From Oleiagrimonas citrea (lineage in GTDB: Bacteria; Pseudomonadota; Gammaproteobacteria; Xanthomonadales; Rhodanobacteraceae): 64,000 nucleotides of DNA. The stretch covers positions 372,001 to 436,000 of the forward strand of contig NZ_JAAZQD010000004.1 of assembly GCF_012395255.1 (NCBI RefSeq). Reading direction: 5' to 3'. Within the stretch, counting starts at the first letter, position 1. Each line of letters begins with the position of its first letter. Of this stretch, positions 51,250 to 60,168 are shown piece after piece. A model generated the notes under the pieces. That model worked only from the letters and a program-made list of their open reading frames with translations. It was not told the DNA's origin and did not search any database. Both the position numbers and the translations under genes were made by a program.

Positions 51250-51726
51250 TTACTTCGGCGCTTTCGCCTTCATGGCGTTGAGGCGCGTCAGGTTCTCGTT
51301 GAGGCTCTTGCGCAGCGTGGCGATGGCCGCGTTGGGGTCGCGCGGACGCATCTGCGCGCGGGCCAGCGCGTCGTAGGCGTAGTTGCGCACCATCGGATTC
51401 TGGGTCTTGCTCAGCACGTCCTTGTACAGCGCCGGAAGCTGGTCGGCCTTGCCCGCTGCCCGGTACAGACGCGACAGCTGACGCAGGTCGGAAATCACCG
51501 CACCTGCCGGACCGCCGCGACGACCCATGCGATGCATGCTGTGCTTACCGTGGCGATGCTGGCCCATGCGGCCCTTCCAGGCATGCGGCACGCCCATCTT
51601 CATGGGCTGGTTCGCCGGGGCCGGCGGCGCGGGCGGGGCGGGCGGAGCGGTTTGCTGCGCCAGGGCGAGGCCGCCTGTGGCGATCAGGGCGGTAGCGAGC
51701 GCAGACAGCAGAAATTTGCGTTGCAT
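51250..51726 (-). CDS. Small His-rich periplasmic protein
   Basis: The 158-residue protein has a Sec signal peptide (cleavage after ALA near 23). A Pro-rich linker of repeated APP follows, then a stretch rich in His, Met, Arg and Gly (QHRHGKHSMHRMGRRGG) that could bind metal or nucleic acid. The C-terminal half looks helical. No enzyme motif or domain is recognised. It is a single gene with its own terminator. Metal binding is inferred only from composition. Confidence 0.7.
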   Translation of the reverse strand: MQRKFLLSALATALIATGGLALAQQTAPPAPPAPPAPANQPMKMGVPHAWKGRMGQHRHGKHSMHRMGRRGGPAGAVISDLRQLSRLYRAAGKADQLPALYKDVLSKTQNPMVRNYAYDALARAQMRPRDPNAAIATLRKSLNENLTRLNAMKAKAPK

Positions 51727-51814
51727 GGTGCGTTTCCTCGTTCGGGGGTGTGAACGGGAAAACGCGACAGGGCCGTGAACGGTTGACGTATGCGCGCGGT
51801 GGGATAGTTTCCGT

Positions 51815-54295
51815 TCAGCTGCGGCGCAACAGTTCGAGTGGCGATGTGCGGATCACCCGGCGGGTACCGGCCAGGCCGATCAGCATCACGCTAAGGGCCG
51901 CAGCTGCGGCGGCGACGAGCAGCGGCTCCCACGGTGGCAGATAGCCCGGAATGCGGAACACCCCGCGTGCCAGCCACAGACCGGCCCCGGCCGCGCCCAC
52001 TGCCGCAGTGATGCCTGCGATCAGGCCGAGCAGGGCGAATTCGCAGGCGGCGGCCACGTGCAGTTGCGACTTGTGTGCGCCCAGGGTGCGCAGCAGCGCC
52101 GCCTCGTGCTCCCGCTCACGCGCGCTGGAGGCCAGTGCCGCGGCCAGCACCAGGATGCCGGCCAGCAGACTGAAGCCCAGCACCCAGCGCACGGCGACGT
52201 TGACCCGGTCGATGATGCCGCGCACGCGGTCCAGCAGGGCGTTGACGTCGATCAGGCTGAGGTTGGGGTAGTCGCGCGACAGCGTCGCCAGTGCGCCGGA
52301 CTGGCCGCGAGGCAGATGGAAGCTGGCAATCCAGGTATGCGGAAGCCGGCTCGCGTGCGCGGTGTCCAGCAGCAGGAAGAAGTTGACCTGGAACGAACTC
52401 CAGTCGACCTTGCGCACGCTGGACACAGTCGTGGTCAGCGTGGCTTCGCCGACCTGGAAGGTCATGCGGTCGCCCGGTTTCAGCTGGAACAGATCGCGCC
52501 AGCGTTCGTCGATGGAGACCATCGGCGTCGGCGGATCGGCACCCTGCCAGGTGCCGGCGACGACGCGGTTGGAGGAGGGCAGCGCGGCGGTCCAGGACAG
52601 ACGCAGTTGACGGTCGGCCCAGCGCTTGGCGTCCGGATTCGGCAGTGGTCTCTGGTCGATGGGCTGGCCATCGATCGACACCAGCTTGCCCACGGCCAGC
52701 GGCAGCATGTTCAGGCCGTCGGCATGCAGATCGCGCAGCGCCTGCTCGAAGCCGGCGCGCTGATCGTTTTGCAGGTTAAGCACGAACCAGTTGGGTGTGT
52801 CCGGTGGCAGTTCGTTGCGCCAGCCCTGCAGCAGCGACGGCGCGATCACGCCGAGCAGCAGCAGGGCGGTGAGTCCCAGTGACAGCGCCGTGGCCTGGAT
52901 CAGGCTGAGTCCGCGCCGGCGCGCCAGCGCAGCCAGACCTAGACGCAGTCCCGGATGCGCCCCCGGGGCGATGCGGCGCGCCAGCCACAGCAGCAGAAGC
53001 GACAGCAGCACCGCCGCGGCGACCACGCCGAACAGGCTGGCGGCCAGGATCGGTCCCAGTCGCGCGTTGCCGGCCTGCAGCCAGATCAGCGCCACGGCGA
53101 CCAGGACTGGCAGCAGATAGAGCACGTCGAACCGCCGCACGCGTCGCGCAAGGCTGCGGCGGAATACCGCCACCGGCGCGACGTCGGCCAGACGCGCCAG
53201 CGGCGGGAAGGCGAAACCGATCAGCACGGCCAGTCCCATGCCGGCTGCCGCCCATGCCGGCAGCCAGGGCAGTTGGGTCGGCACACGGGTGAGCAGTTCG
53301 CCAGCGAGGTGCCAAGCCAGTTGCGAAAGCCCCAGCGCCAGCACGCTGCCGAGCGCCAGCGCCGGTAGCGCGAGCGCGGCCAGCGTGGCGGCCAGCAGAC
53401 CCAGCACGCGCCGGCGTGGCGTCCCCAGTGCGCGCAGCAGGGCGACCTCGTCGGTCTTGCGGCGTGCGTAGCGCTGTGCGGCCAGCGCGATGGCGACGCC
53501 TGCCAGCAGGGCGGCCAGCAAGGCTGTCAGGCGCAGGAACGCACCGGCGCGGTCGAAGGCGGCGCGCATACGCTGCTGGGTGCTTTGCGGCGTAATCAGG
53601 CGCTGCCCCTTCTGCAGCAGCGGGCGCACTTCGGTGACGTATTGCCGAATTTGCGGCGGTTCGCCCGCGACCAGCAGATCGTGACCGGCGCGGCTGCCCA
53701 TACCGAGCAGCCCGGCGCGATGGGCGTCTTGCAGATTCATCACCGCGCGTGGCGCCATCGTGACCAGCTGGCCGCCATCGGGCAGCGCGTTCAGCTGCGC
53801 CGCGATGCGCAGCGTCTGTCCGCCGAGCTGCACCGGCTGGCCAATGGTCAGGTGTAGGTCCGTCAGCGCGCGATGATCGAGGTACACCGCGCCGGGCGCG
53901 GGACCGTGAGCAGCTTGCTCGTGGCCCTCGGCGTCCTGCACCCGCAGTCGGCCGCGCAGCGGATAGGCGGCATCGACCGCAGTGACGTCCAGCAGCTGAT
54001 TGCGATCGCCGGCGAAGGCGACGCTGGGGAATGTGGCGTCCCGGCTGATCTTCAGGCCCAGTTGCTTTGCGCGGGCCGCGAACGATTCGGGCAGCGGCGA
54101 CGCGCCGTGGACGCCGACATCGCCGCCGATGAGTTCGGCGGCGCTGGCGACGATGCCGTGTTCGACCCGTGCCGACAGCGTCGCGACCACACCCAGCGCG
54201 GCCACGGCCAGCACCAGCGCCGCCGCCAGCGTGCGCAGCTCCGGCAGGCGCCATTCGCGGCGCAGCGTGCGCAGGGCCAGGCGCAGCAGTTTCAT
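51815..54295 (-). CDS. ybbP: ABC transporter permease, FtsX/YbbP family
   Basis: The 826-residue inner-membrane protein has the MacB/FtsX-type layout: an N-terminal TM helix with a large extracytoplasmic domain, then several TM helices, a second periplasmic domain, and a C-terminal FtsX cluster (LLAGILVLAAALASSAREREHEAALLRTLGA). It matches YbbP, partner of the ATPase YbbA in E. coli, where ybbA, ybbP and tesA also lie together. The role is export or release of lipophilic compounds. It overlaps ybbA by 4 bases (ATGA). Confidence 0.87.
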   Translation of the reverse strand: MKLLRLALRTLRREWRLPELRTLAAALVLAVAALGVVATLSARVEHGIVASAAELIGGDVGVHGASPLPESFAARAKQLGLKISRDATFPSVAFAGDRNQLLDVTAVDAAYPLRGRLRVQDAEGHEQAAHGPAPGAVYLDHRALTDLHLTIGQPVQLGGQTLRIAAQLNALPDGGQLVTMAPRAVMNLQDAHRAGLLGMGSRAGHDLLVAGEPPQIRQYVTEVRPLLQKGQRLITPQSTQQRMRAAFDRAGAFLRLTALLAALLAGVAIALAAQRYARRKTDEVALLRALGTPRRRVLGLLAATLAALALPALALGSVLALGLSQLAWHLAGELLTRVPTQLPWLPAWAAAGMGLAVLIGFAFPPLARLADVAPVAVFRRSLARRVRRFDVLYLLPVLVAVALIWLQAGNARLGPILAASLFGVVAAAVLLSLLLLWLARRIAPGAHPGLRLGLAALARRRGLSLIQATALSLGLTALLLLGVIAPSLLQGWRNELPPDTPNWFVLNLQNDQRAGFEQALRDLHADGLNMLPLAVGKLVSIDGQPIDQRPLPNPDAKRWADRQLRLSWTAALPSSNRVVAGTWQGADPPTPMVSIDERWRDLFQLKPGDRMTFQVGEATLTTTVSSVRKVDWSSFQVNFFLLLDTAHASRLPHTWIASFHLPRGQSGALATLSRDYPNLSLIDVNALLDRVRGIIDRVNVAVRWVLGFSLLAGILVLAAALASSAREREHEAALLRTLGAHKSQLHVAAACEFALLGLIAGITAAVGAAGAGLWLARGVFRIPGYLPPWEPLLVAAAAAALSVMLIGLAGTRRVIRTSPLELLRRS

Positions 54296-54978
54296 GCCGG
54301 CTCCCGCAGGCGTCCGTCGTCCAGTTCAGCCACGTGCATGCAGTGATCCGCCAGCTGCGTGTCGTGGGTGACCAGTACCAGTGTCGTAGCGTGGCTGTGG
54401 TTGAGTTCGAACAGCAGCTCGCAGACCTTGTTCCCGGTGCGGCGGTCGAGGTTGCCGGTCGGTTCGTCGGCGAACAGGATGCGCGGTTGGTGCACGAAGG
54501 CGCGCGCCAGCGCCACGCGTTGCTGCTCGCCACCGGACAGCTGGTGCGGATAGTGGCTCCGGCGAGCGCCCAGTCCGACGGCGTCCAGCGCGTCGCGCGC
54601 GCGGGTGCGCGCGTCTTCGGCACCGTCCAGTTCCAGCGGCAGCATGACGTTCTCTTCGGCGGTCAGGGCGGGCATCAGGTGGAACGACTGGAACACGAAG
54701 CCGACCAGCTGCCGACGCAGGGCCGCGCGGGTTTCCTCGTCGCTGTCGTGCAGGGGGTGGCCGTCCAGATGGATCTCGCCGCTGCTGGGCGTGTCCAGGC
54801 CGGCCAGCAGGCCGAGCAGGGTGGTCTTGCCGGAGCCGGATGCACCGACGATGGCCAGGCTCTCGCCCTGCGGCACGCGCAGCGTCACGCTGTCGAGGAT
54901 GTCGATGCGACCGGTCGGTCCCACGACATGCTTGCTAACATCGCGGGCATCGAGCGCCACTTTGTCGGATTCCGTCAT
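54292..54978 (-). CDS. ybbA: ABC transporter ATP-binding protein (YbbA-type)
   Basis: The 228-residue ATPase has Walker [18 protein letters not shown], the Q-loop VFQSFHLMP, signature [14 protein letters not shown], Walker [13 protein letters not shown] and an H-loop VTHDTQLAD. It is of the LolD/MacB/YbbA type. Its ATG overlaps the ATG of tesA on the other strand by two bases. GGAAGA lies about 6 bases upstream. Confidence 0.92.
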   Translation of the reverse strand: MTESDKVALDARDVSKHVVGPTGRIDILDSVTLRVPQGESLAIVGASGSGKTTLLGLLAGLDTPSSGEIHLDGHPLHDSDEETRAALRRQLVGFVFQSFHLMPALTAEENVMLPLELDGAEDARTRARDALDAVGLGARRSHYPHQLSGGEQQRVALARAFVHQPRILFADEPTGNLDRRTGNKVCELLFELNHSHATTLVLVTHDTQLADHCMHVAELDDGRLREPA

Positions 54979-55621
54979 GCGTCGTCTTCCCGTGTTGCTG
55001 AATGCCCTTTGGACCCTCTGCATCCTGGCGTCGTTTGCGCTGCCTGCACAGGCGGCTGCGCCGCGTACGGTGCTGGTGCTGGGGGATTCGTTGTCTGCGG
55101 CCCACAATATCGCCGCCGAGCAGGGATGGGTCCATCTGCTCGACGGCCGTCTCCAGAATATGCGGCCGTCGTGGCGGGCAATCAATGCCAGCATCAGCGG
55201 CGAGACCAGTCTGAGCGGACGCAACCGTCTGCCTGCATTGCTGAAACAGTACCGACCGCAGATCGTGGTGCTGGAACTTGGCGCCAACGATGGACTGCGC
55301 GGGCTGCCGCTGGACCGCATGCGCGATAACCTCGCGGCCATGATCGAGGCCAGTCAGAAGGCCCACGCGCGCGTGCTACTGCTGGGCATCGAGCTGCCGG
55401 TGAACTACGGCCCGCGCTATCGCGATGCCTTGCGCAAGGTCTACGTCGATCTGGCCCAGCAGTACCACACGGGGCTTGTGCCGTTTCTTCTTGATGGCGT
55501 TGCGCTCGATCCCGCCCTGATGCAGGCGGATGGCCTGCATCCCACCGCGGCCGGCGAGCCGCGTGTGCTGAAGAATGTCTGGGAGGCCCTGAAACCGCTG
55601 CTGGACGCTGCGCCGCGCTGA
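54977..55621 (+). CDS. tesA: GDSL-family thioesterase / arylesterase
   Basis: The 214-residue SGNH hydrolase has a signal peptide (cleavage after AQA near 27) and the four SGNH blocks: Block I VLVLGDSLSAA, Gly in SISGETS, Asn in LGANDGLRG, and the catalytic D-x-x-H in DGLHPTAAG. It hydrolyses acyl-CoA and ester substrates in the periplasm as E. coli TesA does (also with protease and lysophospholipase activity). Its own promoter must lie within ybbA. Confidence 0.9.
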   Translation: MRRLPVLLNALWTLCILASFALPAQAAAPRTVLVLGDSLSAAHNIAAEQGWVHLLDGRLQNMRPSWRAINASISGETSLSGRNRLPALLKQYRPQIVVLELGANDGLRGLPLDRMRDNLAAMIEASQKAHARVLLLGIELPVNYGPRYRDALRKVYVDLAQQYHTGLVPFLLDGVALDPALMQADGLHPTAAGEPRVLKNVWEALKPLLDAAPR

Positions 55622-55637
55622 TCCGGCTCGCTGCAGT

Positions 55638-55890
55638 AAGGGGCCGTTGAGACGGTCCGGGTACAACCTGGTGGAGCGCGTCGATTACGAGAAGGCGCTG
55701 TAGTCGCTCGGCGTCATCAGCTATCTCGCACCGGTCAGCGATTCCCTGCTTGGCAAGTACCGTAGTGCGGACGATCTTGGCAAGAACGCGCTGACGCCCG
55801 GTGCTGTGGCAGGATTGGCGGGTGCGACGCAGCTGAAACTGGATGCCGAGCAGATCGTGCGTCTGGATCGCGTCAGCGCGTGCGGCTGAG
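55638..55890 (+). pseudogene. Remnant of an aldo/keto reductase
   Basis: Between tesA and regA a 250-base stretch translates, in one frame, to pieces of an aldo/keto reductase (the YghZ/Tas-like group): YNLVERVDYEKAL, then LGVISYLAPVSDSLLGKYRSADDLGK and near the end GLAGATQLKLDAEQIVRLDRVSA. In intact enzymes about 60 more residues lie between the second and third pieces. A TAG (55701-55703) interrupts the frame and the N-terminal two thirds of the enzyme are absent. Family assignment rests on these motifs. The remnant ends just before the regA stop, so this 270-base gap is otherwise empty. Confidence 0.75.
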
Positions 55891-55892
55891 GT

Positions 55893-56471
55893 TCATTCGT
55901 CGCGTTCGTGCGGCCGCTCGCGAACAGGGTGCTTGGCGAGCTTTCGTTGCAGCGTGCGGCGATGCATGCCGAGCCGGCGAGCGGTCTCGGAGATGTTGCC
56001 TTCGCACTCGTTGAGCACGCGCTGGATGTGTTCCCATTCCAGGCGGCGCAGCGGCAGCGGGCCGGAGGTCGTGCCGACAAGATCGTCGTTCTCGCCGTGG
56101 TTTTCCTGCTGCCCGCCCGTCAATGCGCGGACAACCGCATCGGCGTCGACCGGCTTGGACAGGTAGTCATGCGCGCCGCGCTTGATCGCTTCCACGGCCG
56201 TGGCGATGGAGGCGTAGCCGGTCAGCAGCAGGATGCGCATGCCCGGTGCCTGACGGCGCAATTGCGGAATCAGCTGCAATCCGCTCTGCTCGCCCAGCTT
56301 CAGGTCCAGCACGCAGTAGTCCGGCTGCAGGCGCTGCACCTGTGCCAGAGCATCGTCGGTATCGTGGGCGATCTCGATCTGGAAGCCGCGCGAGGCGAGC
56401 GCGCGGGCGAGCACGCGGGCAAAAGTGACGTCGTCGTCGACGATGAGCAGTTTGGCGTCGGAAGCATTCAT
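55893..56471 (-). CDS. regA: Response regulator of the RegA/PrrA/ActR family
   Basis: The 192-residue protein pairs a receiver domain (DDD at residues 12-14, phospho-acceptor Asp in CVLDLKLG near 56, Lys in YLSKPVD) with a C-terminal Fis-like HTH (EGNISETARRLGMHRRTLQRKL) joined by a Pro-containing linker. It is the RegA/PrrA/ActR type, the partner of the redox kinase RegB, which in alphaproteobacteria controls respiration, photosynthesis, nitrogen and carbon fixation. It lies 52 bases downstream of the kinase gene. Confidence 0.93.
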   Translation of the reverse strand: MNASDAKLLIVDDDVTFARVLARALASRGFQIEIAHDTDDALAQVQRLQPDYCVLDLKLGEQSGLQLIPQLRRQAPGMRILLLTGYASIATAVEAIKRGAHDYLSKPVDADAVVRALTGGQQENHGENDDLVGTTSGPLPLRRLEWEHIQRVLNECEGNISETARRLGMHRRTLQRKLAKHPVRERPHERDE

Positions 56472-56523
56472 GATGGCGGAAAGTGTACCGGATGCGTGTG
56501 CAGTTGCCGTTGCTTGTGCGGCT

Positions 56524-57786
56524 TCAGTAGACCGAAATCGGCAGGCGCAGACGGATTTCGCCGCCTCCGTCCACGTTGTGCGCGACCAGTTCGCCGTCCA
56601 TGCGTTCGGCGGTCGCCTCGGCCAGCGCCAGGCCTAGACCCAGGCCAGTCTGCTTCTGGGTGTAGCCCAGTCCAGTCAGGGTGTCGAGATCGGCGAAGCC
56701 GGGACCGTGATCGCGCACGGCGAGCTCGAACCAGGGGCCGTTGATGCGTGCATCGAGGAACACTTCGTCGTGTCCCGTGCTGGCGGACGCGTCGGCGGCG
56801 TTGTTGAGCAGATTGATCAGCGCGTGGCACAGGCCGGGCTGCATGTGCAGGATGAATTCGGGCGGCGCTTTCAGCGTGAGTTGTACATCGGTCTCCGGGC
56901 GCAACAGGCGGAAGCGCTGCAGACAGTCCTGCACGAAGCGCTGCATGCTCACCTTTTCCGGGGACTGCGACAGTTGCGCCTTGCCGAAGCTGACCATCTC
57001 GCGCAGGCTGTCGCGGCAGCGCTCGACCTGCGACTGCAGCAGCTCCAGGTCCTCGTTGAGCTGTGCATCGTCGGTGTGCTCGCGGCGCAGTTCGGGCAGC
57101 AGGGTGCGCATGGTCGAGAGCGGCGTGTTCATCTCGTGCGCGGCACTGGCGGCCTGGGTGGCGATGGCGAGGATGCCTTCGTCGCGTAGCGCACGTTCGC
57201 GGATACGCTGCACCTCGCCCTGCTGATCGCGTAGCGCCTGCGCCAGCCGCGAGATGAACACGCCCAGCAGCAACGCCATGATGATGAAGTTCATCACCAT
57301 GCCGGCGACCAGCAGGCGGAAATCGGTGAAGCCGTAGGTGTGGATTGGCGGCAGCGGCATCGACCACAGCAGCAGAACCAGGTAGGCCAGTCCGCAGATC
57401 ACCGCCACGCCCAGCACGGCGCCGGTGGACAGCGCCGCCGCGCTGAGTCCGATCGGCACCAGCATCAGGGTGATGAACGGATTGCTCGCGCCGCCGGTCA
57501 GGTACAGCAGGTAGCTCAGCACGAGGGTGTCGACGAGGATGTGGCCGACGCATTCCAGTTCGCTCAGCGGCCAGGTTCGCTGCAGGCGCCAGGCGGCGAA
57601 GACGGCGAAGATGGCCAGTGCGCCGACACCGATCAGCAGCGCCAGCAGCGGGATCGCCATGTCCAGCCACAGGTAGACGATGAAGATGCAGATGCACTGG
57701 CCGGCGATGGCTGAGATCCGCAGCCAGGCCAGGGAGCGGGCCAGTGCGCGCGGTCCGGTGCGCAGAGCGTTGGAATGGGAGTGCAC
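56524..57786 (-). CDS. regB: Redox-sensing histidine kinase RegB/PrrB-type
   Basis: The 420-residue kinase has six predicted membrane segments in the N-terminal half and the RegB ubiquinone-site motif GGASNPF (98-104). The H-box is AASAAHEMNTPL (His near 217), and the redox-active Cys in VERCRDSLREM (near 257) sits 40 residues after the His, as in Rhodobacter RegB (His225, Cys265). The N- and G-boxes follow (NLLNNAADAS; HGPGF, GLGLGLALA). A GTG start is used. Signals through RegA to control redox-dependent genes. Confidence 0.92.
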   Translation of the reverse strand: MHSHSNALRTGPRALARSLAWLRISAIAGQCICIFIVYLWLDMAIPLLALLIGVGALAIFAVFAAWRLQRTWPLSELECVGHILVDTLVLSYLLYLTGGASNPFITLMLVPIGLSAAALSTGAVLGVAVICGLAYLVLLLWSMPLPPIHTYGFTDFRLLVAGMVMNFIIMALLLGVFISRLAQALRDQQGEVQRIRERALRDEGILAIATQAASAAHEMNTPLSTMRTLLPELRREHTDDAQLNEDLELLQSQVERCRDSLREMVSFGKAQLSQSPEKVSMQRFVQDCLQRFRLLRPETDVQLTLKAPPEFILHMQPGLCHALINLLNNAADASASTGHDEVFLDARINGPWFELAVRDHGPGFADLDTLTGLGYTQKQTGLGLGLALAEATAERMDGELVAHNVDGGGEIRLRLPISVY

Positions 57787-57823
57787 GGAGATTCGCCTGT
57801 TGGAAGCGGCTTCATCCTAGCGC

Positions 57824-57860
57824 AAAAGAAAAGGGCCGCCGGATGTACCAGCGGCCCTTT
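57824..57860 (-). terminator. Terminator of the POT transporter gene
   Basis: AAAGGGCCGC and GCGGCCCTTT (57830-57839 and 57851-57860) form a 10-bp stem. On the minus strand it is followed by TTCTTTT. It lies between the POT and regB genes, about 25 bases after the POT stop. Confidence 0.8.
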
Positions 57861-57881
57861 GCGAAGCGTATTGCCTCGAAC

Positions 57882-59429
57882 TTACTCTTCCGAGCCGATC
57901 GTCGGCATGCCGGTATCGGTGGCGACGTTGTGCTCGTGATGCTGCATGTTGAGCTTGCGCATCAGTGGCAGCACGGACAGCGCGATCAGGGTGCAGATCA
58001 CGCCGGCCACGCCCAGCTTGAAGAACAGGTTGGTGTAGATGGGCATGGTCTGCAGCGGCTCGGTGATGTCTCTGGGCACGCTGGCGTAGTTCGCCACGAC
58101 GCCGCCCAGGTACTGCGAGATGCCCGAGGCCACGAAGTACGCGCCCATCATGAAGCCGCCCATGCGCGCCGGCACGTAGCGGGCGATCATGGCCAGACCC
58201 AGGCCGCTCACGAGCAATTCGCCCAGCGAGGAGAAGCCGTAGCCCCAGACCATGATCCAGGAGCTGGCCTTGCCCGGCTGCGTGGTGAAGTGCGGCGCGG
58301 CGCTGTAGATGAAAAAGCCGATCGCCACCGCGGCGAAGCCGAGGGCGAACTTGGCGGCGATGGACAGATCCTTGCCCTTGTTGCCGGCGCTGGTATACAG
58401 CCACGCCAGGATCGGGCTGAGGACCATGATCCAGATCGGATTGAAGGACTGGAACTGCGCCGGTTTCCAGGTCCACAGATGGGCGCCGAACAGATTGAAG
58501 CTCCAGTCGACGTTGCGCAGCGCGAACAGATTCAGCGAGGTCGACATCTGCTGGTAGAAGACGAAGAAGAACACCGTCTGCACGGTCAGCACCAGCGCGG
58601 CGATCAGGCCCGGTCGCTCGTTCTTCTTGCCGATCACGATCAGGTAGATGAAGATCGCGGCGACCACGATGCCGGCGAGAATCACGAAGGCGCGCGCGAC
58701 GCCCTCGTAGTTGAGGATGACGGCCGCGGCCAGCACCGCCAGCGCGCTCAGGCCGAGCACCGCGCCGAGTTTGCCCCACTGCACCGGCTTGTCGTCCGCC
58801 GGCGAGCCGACATGGCTCATGGTCAGGCGCATGAAGGAGTAGTTCAGCAGGCCCAGGAGCAGGCCGAAGCAGCAGACCGCAAAGGCGGCGTGCCAGCCCA
58901 GTTCGTGGCCCCAGGTGTCGTTGACGTAGTCCTTGATCCAGGGCGTCAGCAGCATCGAGATGGTCGAGCCGATGTTGACCGCCATGTAGTAGATGGTGAA
59001 GGCGCTGTCGATCTTGGAATCGTCGCCCTCGTAGATCTTGCGCACCAGGTTGCCGGCGTTGGGCTTGAACAGGCCGTTGCCGACCACGATCACGCCCAGC
59101 GCGAAATACAGGAACCACACGCTTTCGGTGGGCACGGCCATCAGCGCGTAGCCGGCGGCGAGGATGGTGGCGCCCAGCAGCATGGTGCGGCGGGTGCCGA
59201 GAATCTTGTCGCCGACCCAGCCGCCGATGGCGGGAGCGACGTAGATCAGGGCGGCGGCGGCGCTCCAGGTCAGATTGGCGCGATCGTCGGCGAAGCCGAG
59301 ACGCTGGACCATGTAGTAGATGATCAGCGCCTGCATACCGTAGTAGCCGAAGCGCTCCCACATCTCGATCAGGAACACGGTCGTGAACGAGCGTGTTTGC
59401 GAAACAGGTGCTTGTGGTGCGTTGCTCAT
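57882..59429 (-). CDS. Proton-dependent oligopeptide transporter (POT/PTR family)
   Basis: The 515-residue membrane protein has about 14 hydrophobic segments and the POT signature ERFGYYGMQALIIYYM near residue 24 (E-x-x-E-R-F-x-Y-Y-G). GNGLFKPNAGNLV and a FYQQMSTSLNLFA segment are also typical of the family. It imports di- and tripeptides with protons (DtpA-like). It probably cooperates with the several peptidases of this strain. The start MSNAPQ has GGAAA upstream; the longer frame is not used. Confidence 0.93.
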   Translation of the reverse strand: MSNAPQAPVSQTRSFTTVFLIEMWERFGYYGMQALIIYYMVQRLGFADDRANLTWSAAAALIYVAPAIGGWVGDKILGTRRTMLLGATILAAGYALMAVPTESVWFLYFALGVIVVGNGLFKPNAGNLVRKIYEGDDSKIDSAFTIYYMAVNIGSTISMLLTPWIKDYVNDTWGHELGWHAAFAVCCFGLLLGLLNYSFMRLTMSHVGSPADDKPVQWGKLGAVLGLSALAVLAAAVILNYEGVARAFVILAGIVVAAIFIYLIVIGKKNERPGLIAALVLTVQTVFFFVFYQQMSTSLNLFALRNVDWSFNLFGAHLWTWKPAQFQSFNPIWIMVLSPILAWLYTSAGNKGKDLSIAAKFALGFAAVAIGFFIYSAAPHFTTQPGKASSWIMVWGYGFSSLGELLVSGLGLAMIARYVPARMGGFMMGAYFVASGISQYLGGVVANYASVPRDITEPLQTMPIYTNLFFKLGVAGVICTLIALSVLPLMRKLNMQHHEHNVATDTGMPTIGSEE

Positions 59430-59721
59430 AATGTTTCCGCTGTGACGGTCAGTTGAACCCTGACGGCGCGCAGCCGCCTCCCCAATGTCGTGCTTTCGTA
59501 TCGTGCCTTCTGCGAGGCACATTTCCTCAAGAGTACCTGATCGGCACGCGCTTCCTTGATGCGGTGCAGCATGGCAAAGTGCGCCGATCGAGGCGTGATC
59601 CCGGATGCGTATGGCATCATGCCGCGCTTACGGGAACGTGCTGCGGACCGTGTGTCGCTGCCAGCGTCTGGCGCGGTTGCGCGAGCGCTCGTTCCCACTT
59701 GTGCAAATCGGGAAACGAACC

Positions 59722-60093
59722 ATGGCCAGCACCGAATCACGCGGTCCGCGACAAATCTGGAAAGCCTTTACCTGGTCGGCGAAGGGGTTGTCCGCGGCTT
59801 ATCGGCACGAGGCCTCGTTCCGGCTGGAGCTGTACCTGTCCCTGGTGCTGATCCCGCTCGGCCTGTGGCTGGGCAACGGCGCGGTCGAGAAGATCCTGCT
59901 GGCCGGCACGCCTTTGATGGTGATGAGCGCGGAGTTGCTGAATTCGGGCATCGAGGCGGTCGTCGACAAGGTCAGCCCGGAATTCCACGAGTTGGCCGGA
60001 CGCGCCAAGGACATGGGGTCGGCGGCGGTCTTCCTGCTGATGCTGCTGGTCGCGCTGTGCTGGGGGCTGCTGCTCGGACCGCGCCTGTTCTGA
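59722..60093 (+). CDS. dgkA: Diacylglycerol kinase
   Basis: The 123-residue protein has three membrane segments and the family signature AELLNSGIEAVVDKV (near residues 68-82). It phosphorylates diacylglycerol left over from membrane-derived oligosaccharide and lipopolysaccharide modification, returning it as phosphatidic acid. GGGAAA lies about 8 bases before the ATG; the open frame continues upstream without domain content. The 292 bases before it hold no gene I can support. Confidence 0.94.
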   Translation: MASTESRGPRQIWKAFTWSAKGLSAAYRHEASFRLELYLSLVLIPLGLWLGNGAVEKILLAGTPLMVMSAELLNSGIEAVVDKVSPEFHELAGRAKDMGSAAVFLLMLLVALCWGLLLGPRLF

Positions 60094-60114
60094 ACCGCAG
60101 TTCCGCGAATCATG

Positions 60115-60142
60115 AAAAAGGCCCGCGTGAGCGGGCCTTTTT
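60115..60142. terminator. Bidirectional rho-independent terminator
   Basis: Arms AAAAAGGCCCGC and GCGGGCCTTTTT with a GTGA loop. Arms are the same as those of the terminator at 913-942. It ends dgkA and the convergent S9 peptidase gene. Confidence 0.92.
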
Positions 60143-60168
60143 CATATCCGGATGCGGGTGAACCGATC

